Shown: positions 47,307 through 59,122, counted from the stretch's first letter. The stretch: DNA of 64,000 bases from Colletotrichum lupini (GCF_023278565.1 NC_064682.1:3906001-3970000); one strand, 5' to 3'. Made by a program: numbers and translations. The notes: a model not told the origin generated them from the sequence alone.

Positions 47307-47703
47307 GTGATATGGGAACAGTAAATCATAAGACGAGTGCAAAAAGGTCACCCAAATAATATTTTCTAGAGCGAGCTCACATTTTGCATTTCTTAAGCCG
47401 AATTCTAAACAGACTTAAGTGGACAAGTTATCATATCATACTATTTAAAAAGGTGCCTGATGTCTATTGCCTTACTCGAAACTTGGGTTAGTTCAATAAC
47501 ATTGAAGTAAGGTATGCCAGGACTGCGTCAAGAGTTCTGGAACCCATCATATTGACTTGAAAGTTCTTGCATAATACCGGCCTCACGCACTGACAAAACT
47601 TCCTGGAGGAACTTCTCCTTACGCAAAGGCCCTGGCCAGCCGCACCCATAATACAAGTTCTTGATACCCTAGAAGATGCCATAGGTAAGTCAGCACTCAC
47701 GTT
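47307..47703. other. Convergent intergenic region
   Basis: About 400 bp between the kinase gene and a convergent gene. AT-rich, with several possible poly-A signals (AATAAT at 47357). No conserved frame, though the upstream gene could extend here by an unseen intron. Confidence 0.35.
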
Positions 47704-48490
47704 TTATGCATATGGAGAGAAAGTCACCGGTTGATGCACGTGTACGCTCACCTCCGATCCAGAGTCCCCGCTCTGCAAAATGCTCTTCCCGAGATCTCCC
47801 GCCGCAGGAGCCGGCACAAGTGTTAAAGAAGAAATCTGGGTTCGAATCTTGTCAAAGAACTCTTTAAACGAGAGAGCCTTTGCTTTGAGCCACCACATCT
47901 GCTGTTCGTCGACCTCAGCAGGCTCGTCGTCGAATAAGTAGTATTCATCCGCGTGAGGATAGACACAGCCTGACAGATGAGACGCAGTGGATCAGTAGAT
48001 ATCTGGCAAGCTTGGAGGGTTTGATATCACCTCGATCGGTATCGATTACCCAAGTGATTCCTATCTCCGACTCCTCACAAGTCAGGGTGATGAGATGCGG
48101 TGGCATTGGACCGTCAAAAGGCGCCAGGCCAAGTGCACAAAACGACCTCTTGTACCAGTTGACTCGGCGGCCGTTCTCGGGCTGCCAGTGCTCATGTAGG
48201 TAGGAAATAGCCATGGACGCGAAATAGACCTCGGTGTTCTTTTTGCGGGGATAAGGAATATGTCGAAGTAGTTGAATGACCTTGATGTCGCGACCCAACA
48301 TTTGCAAGGCGTTCACATTCAGGTCTTCGTCGGACCATCCCGCGGGCTCCGGTGGCCAACGGACATCCTCGGGCTCGAAGTAAGCCATGTCAATCAGCAG
48401 TTGATAGTGTTTTTTGATGAGCAATACGAGTTCATCGTGACTGTAGACGAAGTTTTCGGCCTTGGTGGTACGCTTCTTGCGGCGGGTCAT
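47704..48490 (-). CDS. Unknown-function protein, two exons
   Basis: Exon 1 runs from the ATG at 48490 (MTRRKKRTTKAENFVYSHDE) to 48031, exon 2 from 47969 to the TAG ending at 47704. The 61-nt intron (47970-48030, GTGATA...GTCAG with a CTGAT branch) joins IDTDR to GCVYPHADEYYLFDDEPAEV in frame. An in-frame ATG at 48511 would add seven residues. The product is about 240 residues: a basic start, a helical stretch (LVLLIKKHYQLLIDMAYF), Trp/Pro-rich PPEPAGWSDEDLN, then VNALQMLGRDIKVIQLLRHI and SISYLHEHW-like MAISYLHEHWQP. I know no matching family. It lies only 226 bp from a hAT transposon. No lesion seen. Confidence 0.6.
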
Positions 48491-48715
48491 GGCTAGAGTG
48501 CGCAGGTACATGGCTGAGTGGAAGTTGTTGACGGGAAGATCCACGTGAAGTGAGGGAAATGAGGGGAACACGCGGTTGGAGAGGCGAGGGTGTCAGGTGC
48601 ACTTCTATAGGCACACACGCCTATTGGATGTAAGGGGTTCTTTGAATGAAACCGACATGCAGGAGCCAGAATCAGATCGAATGATGCCAACAGATGTGCT
48701 CCTACTATCCAGCAG

Positions 48716-51700
48716 CAGCGCTTATACCCATTCAAATTAATCAAACAAATAAGTCAAACAAACAGTCAAATATAGGAATTTTAGTAAGTTAAATAATTAA
48801 ATATCGTAAGGCCCTATATTTAACGTATTTAATTAAATATAAGGTTGCTTAGAAAAAAGAAAATCCGGGGCCGGGCTAATTAAAAATCGATATTCTTAAC
48901 TATACCCTATAGAAGTTTATAATTAAGAATATAAATACTTAGAGCGGGATTCGAACCCGCGACTCCTTATTTATAATTATAAGTTCGGTATTATATTACT
49001 TAACTAAATAAATTATTAATAATTATTATAAAAAAAAAAGCCTAAGTATTATAAAGCCCTAAATTTAGTATCTTATTATATTTAAAAATTTAAAAAACCT
49101 CTAGTACCCCCTTTTCTTAATATTAATAAAACTAACGAAGTTATATATTATTATTTCTAACCCTTTACGACTATTATAATTATCGTTAATATCAATTAAA
49201 TTATATATTAATTAATTTACTATATTATAATTAATTAATTAGTAATAAGTCGTACGATCTTTAGCGCATAGCTACTATTTCGGATTACTTCGTAACTATA
49301 AACCTTAACTAATACTAGCCTCGTATTATTAACTAATTTTAATAATTATAATAGCCTCCTCGCCCTTTTAAAAGTAATTTAAAAAGAGAGGACTTTTATT
49401 AATAACGATTTAATATTATAAAAGGGCACAAGGCTAAGGAAGTTATAGATCCGCTTAAAAAAGGTCTTTACTTAAGAGATCTATAATAAAAATATTTAAA
49501 ATAAAGTTTTCTATTTTTATTATTATTATAATAAAATAAGTATCGTTACTTACTTTAAAATAGTAATTACGAGCTTAGTAACGGCTTACTTAAAATTAAA
49601 ATACTAAGTAATAGATCGAAGCTTTAGTAAGTTATTATATTTATTAAAATCCTTTAAGTATAACTTTATATTAAAAAGATAGAAACTTACCTCTAGTATT
49701 ATTATAAAGGGCTAAGTAACGAGAATTAAAGAATTAGTAATTAGGTATATTATTAATAATAATAGCCTATTTATAACTTTCTATAATCCTTACCTCCGGG
49801 CCCTCCTCTATTAGTTAAATTATAATATTACTAACGAACTCTTATTATTATATAGAAATATGAAAAAGGAGCTAAGTAAGATCTTTATTAAAAAGAAAAA
49901 TATAATTAGGGTAGAGATCCGGAGGTTAATAACGAAAGTCTACTTATTATTTAATTTATAGACCTTATTAACGCAGAATACTATTATTATTATCTTTATT
50001 TATTTTTTAAACTATACTAAGTAATAAATATAATACCTTATTATTCTATAACGATAGTATAATACTTATAATAGGGTTAATATTATTTAGATTATAAAAT
50101 CGGTAATAAATAACTAAGAATTAGGTAACTAAGTCGGAGTAATTATTTATAATAATATCTTAAATAACGATACTTACCTAGGTTACTTATATCTTATATT
50201 ATCTTATACTTATATTTAAGAAAATATTCTTAACTAGAGGATAAAGTACTATAGTTATATTCTTAACCTCGTTAGTAAGGCCTTTTTATTTAGTAATAAT
50301 AAAAAGGTATTTAAATAAGAATTAAATATATTAATTAATACTAAGTAACTTTAAAAAGATCTAAGCCTCTAGCGTATAAAGGGCCCTATTAATAAGCTTC
50401 GGAACGTTATTAAATTTATTTACTCATCATTTTAATAATATAAAGCCTTCCTCGAGGTTAATAATAAGACTAATAAGAACGATATATTTACTCTTTTTAA
50501 AGAGTTATTATAAGAGCTTATACTAATGCTTAATAATAATATAAAGTAGAATTTAATATACTTTATAATATAGCGCTCTTTATAAAAAAAAAAGTAGATT
50601 TATACTTTTTTAGTAATTAGTCGAGCTTATAAAGATCTAAAGTAACGGATCCCTATTAAGGACGTTCTTAATAATAATAACTAGTAGCTATTAGCCGAGC
50701 TAAAAGTAGTACTTAAGCTACTTTACTTCTAAATAATAAAATATTAGGGCTAGGGTAAAGGAGATAGTTATAGCTATTTATAAAAAGTAATAATAAGTCT
50801 CGAGTACCTTATTAACCGTTTTGAGGAGTAAAAGAAGTTATATAATAAACTTTTTAAAGAAGAGATAAATCTTACGGCTTTTTAAATTATAGTATCGTAA
50901 TTATAATTAATATAAGTAATACTACCTCGTTAGTAATTAGCTCGTTATTAATTTATATCTTAACCTCTTTTTTAACCTCTAACTTTGAATAGTATCCCTC
51001 GTTATATTTAGTTTAAATATATACTTAGGGAGCGGGTAGAGCTACTTTTTAATAATAATTTTAACTCGCGAGGATACTTTTAATTATTAATTATTAATAC
51101 TTAATAAGTCCTTAATAAGTATTATACTAAGTTAAGTAACTCTCTATTTTACGCTATAATAATTATCTTTTACCCTAAGTAAAGATTAAAATAGCTAAAA
51201 AAGAGATAGGATATACCTAAGTAGAGCTACTAACTATTTAATACGAAAAAGGGACTTTATAATTACTAATAAAAATAGTATATAAACGAGATAATAAGTC
51301 CTCTTCCTCCTCGTTATCTAAGTCCTCCTCTTTCGCTATAATAATTATAAACTACATTTAATACCCTTATAATTCTAAAGAGTATTATAAAAGACTTATA
51401 GTACTAGTAATACTTAATATCTTAAATAATAAACATAATAATTAACTACGCGCCTAAGTTTAATTAATATTACTTATAGATTATCCTTTAGCCGGTCCTT
51501 AACTTAATTTAATAATAGATTAACTATTAGCTAACCTATTTAATATTAAGTAAGCTTATACTTAATATCTTTACGATCTTTATAATAATAATAGACTACG
51601 AGAGGATATTTAGCCTTATAAAGTTAATTTTAACTTTATAGTAATTATTAATAAGATCCTCTATACTAAAGGAGGTCTAATATCTTAAGAACTAGCTTTA

Positions 51701-51931
51701 TAGTAGTACTATAGAAATAAAAAGTTAATTTTTTAATTAAAAAAGCTAATCGAGGTAAAGTCTATAAGTTAGTATTATAAGGACTTTCGCAATAGCTTTA
51801 TTTAATTCTTAATTAGGAAATTAGTTAAATCTATTAATTAATTATTAAATAATTAAATATAGCGCGAGAAATGAGCTAAATAATCAAATACGAACCTTAT
51901 ATTTGATTTGTTTATTTGGGTATAAGCGCTG
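48716..51931 (+). mobile_element. hAT DNA transposon, 3.2 kb, RIP-degraded
   Basis: Ends begin CAGCGCTTATACCCA on both sides in inverted orientation, and the element is flanked by an exact 8-bp duplication, TCCAGCAG (48708-48715 and 51932-51939). Terminal CAG and an 8-bp duplication are diagnostic of hAT. On the plus strand a stopped transposase is readable near 50550-51350: a NLIYFIIQRSL-like match to the WNSTYxMIxRAL block, and YAIIIIFYPK followed by RLK-LKKR, close to the AxxLHPxxKWxYFEKxW block, before a dimerisation-like end. It is dead; composition is strongly AT-shifted. Confidence 0.88.
48936..49012 (-). ncRNA. tRNA-derived sequence inside the hAT element (decayed)
   Basis: On the minus strand an intact T arm and B box (CGGGTTCGAATCCCG) stands out in AT-rich DNA. 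About 45 nt upstream lies an A-box-like TAGTTAAGTAA, one or two G-to-A changes from consensus. The acceptor stem is weak, so function is doubtful. The run may be a captured tRNA gene or SINE head that decayed with the transposon. Confidence 0.4.
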
Positions 51932-51939
51932 TCCAGCAG

Positions 51940-53378
51940 GCCTTTATTGGAAGTCGAAACCAAGAGTAGTATTCGCAATATAGCTGCATGTCAACTCAAC
52001 CACACACAAGGAAAAGTACCCTGTCGATACACTCATATTAACACCATCCATAACAAACTGCGGGAAAATCGTGATCAAAGCATTTTTGTCAGTAATCTGT
52101 TTGATGACACAGGTGAGTTGCCCAAACTTCAGTATCTGGCATGGGGCCCCAGAGCAAGAGTTGCTGCGATTGGTGACATTCCTACTTCGCTCATTTCCAC
52201 CTACTCATATAGGTAGGGAGGTCTGACACGGCTAATATCGCTTTCTCAGAAACTCTGGTTATCGCTATTGGAAAGGTAGGTGTCATTTCAAAGTAGATAG
52301 TCAGGCATGCATTTTACATCCACTAAAAGTCTACGACCGAAACAAAAGAGTCGTACAACTTGCGCCACTCACTCCAATGGTTGAACAAACGCGAGGAATC
52401 CGTCTATTTATCGCATCGAGTGCGAGTTGATCCAGGACACAGATACGTACTTTCACAACAGGTAAAAATGAGTCTGAACACATTTGGGTTACCCCGGCAA
52501 ATAAAAAATGTGGAATGGGGTTTAAAGTAAAGCTGGAGAGATTTGTAGCTCTGCGTGGAACACAAGCAGCGCAAAAAGATAATCTCTCTCCTTCCAGAAT
52601 CGAACTAGAGACCTTTCGATGACAAGGGATGAACCATTACAGTCGAACGTGATGAACCAACTACACCAAGGAGAGGACGATCAAGGCTATGCCTTGCTCG
52701 GTGTGGGTTGGTGCGAGAAAGAAATGCCTCAAGAAGCCTGGCGATGACCCACCGTTTCGCCCTCCAAATCCACCTCGAGATTCAGCATCTCAAACCCTCT
52801 ACTAAAGGACAATGACAATTTGTTACTCTATTAGTATCTCGAGAGTGGCGGCTTATCACAGCATCTCTTAATCTACTGAATATGATCCCGATGGTGCAAT
52901 AGATGGACTGAGGCGTCCTATCCTCTGTCAGTCCTTTTGTGGGGAATTCTAAAGTCTGACTAAGTAAAACATGTAAGATTTGAAAAGACGCGCAGGACCG
53001 GATCTATCTTTGAACTCCAGTTGAAACCCCTTTCCAAAATTAATACGTATGAGGTTATCACCAGGTAAGTATGAAGCAGTGCATTATACACGGACTGGAC
53101 AAAAACAAACGTCTGTATCAATTTACAATTGTATCTGAGTCTAAACCTATATGGTAAGATTCATTGCATGTCTGAACGGTAGTGGGTGGCGTCGTTGTAT
53201 TGGGAAGCGTGCATATCATTTCCCGCAACTGTTGTGCAGAGGCTCTTGCCGAGGTCGTCTCACATTCAGTTTGGCACCAATACTCCCACAGCGAGTTTGA
53301 AGATAGCAATCTGAATATTTCGTGTTATCAATTTCGAAAATAAGTGAAAATCAAAATTTCAGAGATTGATGACCAAGC
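51940..53378. other. Gene-poor flank of the hAT element, containing one tRNA gene
   Basis: Ordinary composition resumes right after the target duplication. Frames such as 51947-52216 begin at a non-standard start or lack motifs. The tRNA-Tyr gene is the only feature I can support. Several short AT-rich runs occur but no repeat structure. Confidence 0.4.
52585..52675 (-). tRNA. tRNA-Tyr (anticodon GTA) with an intron
   Basis: Read on the minus strand: acceptor CTCTCCT pairs with AGGAGAG, a D arm with GTGTAGTTGGTTCATCAC, anticodon stem TTCGA/TCGAA around a loop CTGTAAA when an insert of about 16 nt is removed just after the base 3' of the anticodon, then a T arm TCTAG-TTCGATT-CTGGA. Tyr tRNAs of eukaryotes carry an intron at exactly this place, and C1-G72 fits Tyr. 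A run of five T residues (52573-52577 on the plus strand as A) follows as pol III terminator. Confidence 0.9.
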
Positions 53379-54765
53379 TTAGTCCCAGAACTTTGGCCCG
53401 AGGTAGGCGGTAAAGGCTACATTTTCCCCGCCTCCCGTCGAGACGATTGATGCCATGTTATGCAGGCTTGTATCCCTCTCATCGCCGCTATGTTCAAAGA
53501 ATCAGTTATTGTTCATGAGTGTGAGCTTCTGAAGTAGATTAGGTAACTCACAAGACGCATTGAACAGCAGCCTCAATATCGTAATGCCCCAAACCCTGCG
53601 TCTGTAGCAAGCGCTGGTAGCGACGCACGATCCCGGGCTCGTCGCGCGCGTATTGCCATATAGGCACGTACATCTTGACCACCGGAACTGCGTTGCCCGG
53701 ACCCAGCTCAAACGTTGGATTAAGCCCACAGTACTTGCTTTCCGGTTCGCGCAGAGACTTTTGCAGTCCCTCTCTATCAGTCAGAGAAACGTCTTCCATA
53801 TCCATAAGGAGGGGCCAGAGAGTATCTAGATACTTCGGTGAGGGGACACGACCACCCATAGTGATGACACGACGGGCTGAGGCGAGCGAGTTAATATGTG
53901 TATGGGTGTAGACTTTGAATCGAGGCTTCATCTGGGGCCCCAGACAGTCGATGGCAAGGAAATGTATGAGGTTATCCTTGCCATCAGAGGTAAGAAATGA
54001 TCGAACCATTTGCCAGGATGCTAGCAGCTCCTTATCACCACCGGCAAGTCGTCTCAGAATGGACTCTGTGACGTCTAGTAGGTCCTTGTCTGTTGCAAGA
54101 GCTTTGAGCTGCGGAAACAAATACAGCTTCATATTAACAGCCGGGCTGCCGCTATCAACGGGCTCGAGATCGAACGCAACGAAACAATTTTGCTGAGGCA
54201 GCGCACCGGCCGCGTCACTGCGACCAGCATGCTTCTCAAGTAGCCCGGCCTGCTCCTCTTCAGTGAGGAAGATTGAATCGAAAAAGTTATCCAGTCGATC
54301 ACGGTCTGCATGGCATGCAGACGCGAAATCTTCACATTTCTTTCGTAGATCCTTTTGCCCTAGGGGGTCATCGACCACATGGCTCTCAGCCAGCGGCTGT
54401 ACTGAAAACCGTACTTTGGCCTTTTTATGAGGCGCAAAGGCGATGCTTAGCTCGTATGGCCCATGGTTGTGCGTTCCGATGTAATGCGGCCAGTCGGCCG
54501 CGCGAGGCGGGTTGAGACGGGGAACCACAACCTCACGCGCAAACTTGAGATAGTGCTCCTGCGCCTCGGCTGAGTAGGAGCCCGTCCAGCGTAAAAGCGA
54601 GGAGAGAGTGTCTTGGATGGTGGGATCCCATGAGGAGACGAGTGGTTTTCCTTGGAAATTTCCTTTAATAGCGAAAGAGTGATCGACTCTGCTGTAGAGG
54701 TTGGAGATATCTTTGGTAGCACGATTGCCGTCGGGGACAATGGTAGACTGATAAGTTTCTGTCAT
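53379..54765 (-). CDS. DMATS-type aromatic prenyltransferase
   Basis: Predicted to attach a dimethylallyl group to an indole or related aromatic substrate, using the ABBA fold of fungal dimethylallyltryptophan synthases. Two exons: 53552-54765 and 53379-53487. The 64-nt intron (GTGAGT...CATAG, branch AACTGAT) begins just before an apparent stop; splicing replaces it with GDERDTSLHNMASIV and the ending NVAFTAYLGPKFWD, the expected last strand of the barrel. The spliced length is about 440 residues, normal for the family. Supporting segments: WDPTIQDTLSSLLRWTGSYS, YELSIAFAPHKKAKVRFSVQ, FDLEPVDSGSPAVNMKLYLF with the substrate-binding strand, LIHFLAIDCLGPQMKPRFKV and VPVVKMYVPIWQYARDE with KxY pairs for the diphosphate. 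No NRPS or P450 lies beside it, so its pathway is unknown. Confidence 0.9.
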
Positions 54766-56360
54766 GTTGAGGTTGTTGATGTCCAGAGTCGTATTCCTGA
54801 TTAGCTGCTAGGCATTCGTGTCTTCCGCATCCACCATCACCTCTTCTTTTTGAACGTTTTATATCTATATGCAAGGTCCGTGTCCTCTTAGACGTTCAAT
54901 CATGGGTTGAGTTGCCGGCAAAGCCGGTGAAGCTAGGGAGGTCGCGACTAGTTGCCGTTTTAGGACTTTCAACACGTCGCCAGCCAGAGGCATTCATTCC
55001 GCAGAAAGTCAATGATTTCGAGATGATTTTAGCTCTTTAGAAGCAAAGTTGCTTTCAGAGAGCGATGAGAATTCGAATACGTGTCCGAGGACCCGGTATG
55101 CACAAGCCAAACTAATCGACAACGCTTGATAGGCTATTGGATTCGAGATGACAAAGGTTATTTCTCATGAATGAAACTGAACTCAAAGAGAGCATCCGAC
55201 CGCACTGTTCTTTGCCCCACCCCGATAAGCCGGCTTGACAGGTCTCGAATGACAGTTCGAAATGTCATGTTGGCTTCCCTGTCATGGACGGTACCAATCA
55301 ACATGCATCGAGCGGGAGTTCATAAAGGATTGATAAAGCACGAGCAGCTCCATGGCTCCGTCTTAAACACTGGCGTTGGCACACAACCAGCTTTCAGGCT
55401 CAAACCATATAAGCGCCAGATTTTCGATGGACGGCCCGAGATAACCACAATATTCCAACGGCTTTTTGGGACTGCAACTTTCGCTTGTAGTTTTCACGCA
55501 TTCGTCCACACTCTATGAGATTCGCCCACACTCTATGAGATTCGCCCACACTCTATGAGATTCGCTCACACTCTATGAGGAAGCGCCAGCATTATAGCCG
55601 CGAACACGCCCTCGGTGCTGCAGTGAAGGCAACCGGAGGATTGCACAACGTGAAAAGCTTCAACCTAATAATAAAGCACCACCACCTTCTTCTTTCTGAC
55701 ATCATTCTCACCCTCTTCAACATCCAGTCCCTGACAGAGTTACCCACCCCCATATAATCAATCCGGATCACAACCCTTTTCAGCACTAATCCTAAGTTCA
55801 GATGGCCTCCTTACCAACCCTCACCCCCAGAAAGTCGAAGCTCTTCTTTTCTGTCAAATGTCCTCGGCATCTTCGACCTCAACGTCCTCGCCCTCGCCCA
55901 CTGTCCTGATTTATCTTCATAAGCGGATACCCTTGCCCCGTACCTCCCTCAGTAATGACTCTATTTCCCTGAGTGTGATGAAAAGAACCTAACACGATAC
56001 ATAACACCATGCATGAATTCTCAACTTCAATCAGCATCTCTATTCTATTACTTCCCTCCTGAGTCTCGTTCGTCCCATAACCCCGGTAATCGTCAGCGTG
56101 CAATCGACTCTTCTCGGAATCGCTTGTACGTCTTCCGTCCGAGCTTCGAAATAAGTTTCACCAGCCCGCTGAGTAAAAACATTCACGGGCTCCGAAAGCT
56201 TGTACCAGACGCCCATCAGTAACATGCCAAGGCCCATACGCTACGACAGAAGCAAAGCAAGGATATAGAAACTATCAGGCTGTTCTTATCTTCTAATACT
56301 TTCCTGGGTGAATAAGCCCAAGACGTGTGGGTAAAGCTGTTGTGTCGTTGATCACCACGG
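54766..56360. other. Intergenic region between two minus-strand genes
   Basis: About 1.6 kb. The first 200 bp should hold the prenyltransferase promoter. A plus-strand frame at 55171-55518 starts with ATG but has no conserved feature. The only distinct structure is the 20-bp tandem array at 55501-55580. The segment beyond 55800 is the 3' flank of the HET gene. Confidence 0.4.
55501..55580 (+). repeat. Four tandem 20-bp units
   Basis: Four consecutive copies of a unit reading TTCGCCCACACTCTATGAGA, differing only at a C/T position and the last base. It lies between genes, away from any transposon edge. Confidence 0.95.
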
Positions 56361-58457
56361 TCAACCTACGATGACCTGTCTAGTATGCAGGCTCCTGAAT
56401 GCATCCGAAAACCAATCCTCTTCATCCACGTTCAGATCCGCATATAAATCTGGTTCGCCCAGAAGCAACGTCTTACCCGCGACTTTCCAAGCCCCCTTTT
56501 CATCCTCGTCATCTGCCGGCACCAACAACCAAGCCCTCATCCATGCGCAGTCTTCATGCAGCAGATCTGTAGGCACTGCCACCCGCATTCGAGTGTCGAT
56601 ATCACTCTCTCGGAAGTTCTTTGTGAAGCTGAAGCCCGTCAATAGTGCGGATTTGCCATCGCGTGCACACGGAAGGCGCAAGGCCATCGTCGAAATCCAG
56701 TAGATGGATCGAGGATCCGTAATCCAAGTCAGAAATTCCGTGGCAATTTCGACTGCAATTTGGTCTTCACTGCCAACCCCGCCTCGATCGCTCTTGGCAA
56801 AGGCTTTGAGCAAATCTTTCGCGTTGGGGAGGAGATCCTCGTTAACTTTGAAGTCTGCAAAAATGCCCGTGTTGTAGTTCCACTTCACCACTTCACGATC
56901 GAGCTGGACCCAAAGCCGCTTCAGCAAGTCTGGCCCACTCGACAGCACAGCAGCAAGGAACCGTCGTCGCGGCATATCCATATCCTCTTCAGCCTGGAAC
57001 TCCGGCATCTTGATCTGCGCTTTGAGCGGCGGAGGAGTATTCCGTATAATATCTGGAAATATGGCATATGTGCGCCGAAGCTCCTGCTCCGAAATCCACA
57101 ATACACCACGGTTGAAAAAGACCATGTCGATTTCTATCTTGTTAAAGCTCACAGCATGGATCCCTTTGACGCCGCCCAATGTGAACTTGTTGAGCGTGGT
57201 ATCCGCCGCCGTGATAGGTCGAGCAAGCCATGATCCCTTTCCGTGGAATGCCAGGGGATCCATGTTGGTGAAAGCAAGGGGCATCTTTTCGCCTGCTGCT
57301 AGAGCCAGCAATACCGCCAGAAAGTACACTTCGTCTACTGTTGGCTCCTCAGATCTGAAGAACGCCAGACCAAGTCCGATGAGGTTGAGACACACGCTAA
57401 GCCTGTCACCGGGCATCAGGCATCCCGTCTGGGCGATGGCGTTGAATTTCGCCATGAAGCTGGACCTGATCACGCCGGCTTTGCCTTCTGGGTTATCAAA
57501 TCGAGGAGACGTCCGATTCGCGAACCCGGAAAGGATTGGGTTGAGGTAGACGCTCCGTTCATTCCGATGGCCGAGTTGAACTGTTATCGTTGCCAGGATT
57601 GCGTGCAGTGTAGTCCACTCTACTGTCATAGTCCTGTCCTCGCCAAGTCCCAGGATGAAAACGGTATTGTGAACTCGTTGATGTCGTTTGTCACTCCAAG
57701 GCTCAGCAACAACGAATTCATGGTAGCACCATGAACGCTGCCACCACCGCGCAGCGGCCACTTTATCGTAGAGCGAGATGAGCAGCGAAACTTCCTTGTC
57801 ATCGGTCGGACCTTTTTCGAGTACATACGGAGACCGATAACCATCGTAGAGTTCAAATAGCCCAGACTCGTCGTTGGTGAGCTCGACATCCTCCAGAAGT
57901 ACGACCAGCTTGCGGCAAGATTTGTAAACAACATCCATCGATGCGATAGCTCTTTGTTGCTCGAACTCATCGCGTTGGTTGATGCAGACCTGGTCTATCC
58001 ACACTCCCTCACGTGGATGACCTCGTAATTCTAGGATTGCGTCGGCAAAGCGCTTGCCAACTGGCCACACCCCTCCAGGCTCTGGAACCGATTGAGGTGT
58101 CCCCGGCCAACTCGGGTTGTGCCAACTGTAACTGATGGCTAGAAATTGTCGGATCACGAAACGACTGTCGAATGGGATCCCGCTTGGGCTCGAGCAAAGC
58201 AGCCGGAAAGGAGTGTCGAGAATAACGTCTGAGGTGCGTCGCTGGAAGCGTTCCGCAGCTTCTGCGGACCATGCTTGGAGGTTGCGGAGAATGAGATCGG
58301 CTTCATCGCGGCCTGAATCTAAGCTGCCAATGGCCTCGGAGAAGAGATTGAACTTGTTGTCTCTGGTCAATGACAGCTTGAAGAGATCCGGCGAGAGTTG
58401 TTCGACTTCAAGAGTCTTTCCAGCTTGCGCAGTAGAGTATTCGATGAGGCCAGACAT
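56361..58457 (-). CDS. HET-domain (heterokaryon incompatibility) protein
   Basis: Single-exon gene of 698 residues. The HET domain spans about residues 105-270, with the three usual blocks: FLAISYSWH, then GVWIDQVCINQRDEFEQQRAI and MDVVYKSCRKLVVLLEDVEL, then WWQRSWCYHEFVVA. Such proteins act in the cytoplasm in non-self recognition; when triggered by a partner they can cause growth arrest or death of fused hyphae. The C-terminal 400 residues have no WD, ankyrin or NACHT repeats and no motif I recognise, so the partner is unknown. The ATG at 58457 (MSGLIEYSTAQAG) fits. No lesion is visible. HET genes expand in variable parts of fungal genomes, in keeping with the transposon-rich surroundings. 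Confidence 0.92.
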   Translation of the reverse strand: MSGLIEYSTAQAGKTLEVEQLSPDLFKLSLTRDNKFNLFSEAIGSLDSGRDEADLILRNLQAWSAEAAERFQRRTSDVILDTPFRLLCSSPSGIPFDSRFVIRQFLAISYSWHNPSWPGTPQSVPEPGGVWPVGKRFADAILELRGHPREGVWIDQVCINQRDEFEQQRAIASMDVVYKSCRKLVVLLEDVELTNDESGLFELYDGYRSPYVLEKGPTDDKEVSLLISLYDKVAAARWWQRSWCYHEFVVAEPWSDKRHQRVHNTVFILGLGEDRTMTVEWTTLHAILATITVQLGHRNERSVYLNPILSGFANRTSPRFDNPEGKAGVIRSSFMAKFNAIAQTGCLMPGDRLSVCLNLIGLGLAFFRSEEPTVDEVYFLAVLLALAAGEKMPLAFTNMDPLAFHGKGSWLARPITAADTTLNKFTLGGVKGIHAVSFNKIEIDMVFFNRGVLWISEQELRRTYAIFPDIIRNTPPPLKAQIKMPEFQAEEDMDMPRRRFLAAVLSSGPDLLKRLWVQLDREVVKWNYNTGIFADFKVNEDLLPNAKDLLKAFAKSDRGGVGSEDQIAVEIATEFLTWITDPRSIYWISTMALRLPCARDGKSALLTGFSFTKNFRESDIDTRMRVAVPTDLLHEDCAWMRAWLLVPADDEDEKGAWKVAGKTLLLGEPDLYADLNVDEEDWFSDAFRSLHTRQVIVG

Positions 58458-59122
58458 TTTTGATAGTCTACCACAAGCTACTTGCGTGGCTGTCTGTTGC
58501 CAAACCAGACCAGAAGTGGTGAGCCACGGAAGGATTAGAAGGATTGAATAGACCTATCGGATCTTAGAGGGACTCTTGTGCCAACTGGGGTAAATTTCTG
58601 CTGCACCATGAAATCTGTGATGTATAGGTAGTATGGTCAAGAAGAAGTGAAGTGCGGTGTGATATTCTGGTCAGTCCCCTCCCAGAAGTGTGTGGGTCGT
58701 TTATTCAGCTGAGTATCCGCAGCTCCTCGATGTGTGGTGTGATCGCCCAGGCTGCAGCAAAGCCTCAAACGGGAATTCTTGACCCTTTCTGGTTAGTAGT
58801 TCGGCCAAGCCTCTTTGCCTTAAAGCTAATCATGCCCCAAACACTCAGCTCATCTCACAATCATGGTCTACTCACCACAACTCTATTTGAACGTTTTTCC
58901 AAACACCATCGCGATGATTCAAAGCAAATCGCATCCAAATATCTCACGGTGGTGCAGGCAAGCCAAACAGTATACAGGCATGAGTTCGTTGAGTCTAGAT
59001 AATAAATACAGACTTGATAACATATACACGTGTGAGCTTCGCAGTGGGTATCTCAACCTGACCGGTTTTCACACTTTGCTGAGACATAACATAGCTCGCC
59101 ATATCGAATCATCACTGCGCTC
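58458..59122. other. Intergenic region, HET promoter and permease 3' flank
   Basis: About 660 bp between two minus-strand genes. Overlapping short plus-strand frames (58652-59144) have no conserved features. Nothing else recognised. Confidence 0.4.

Noticed and set aside
21803..51931. Idea that the 3.2-kb hAT element is the autonomous parent of the MITE
   Set aside because: Their terminal sequences differ completely, so the transposase of one should not recognise the other.
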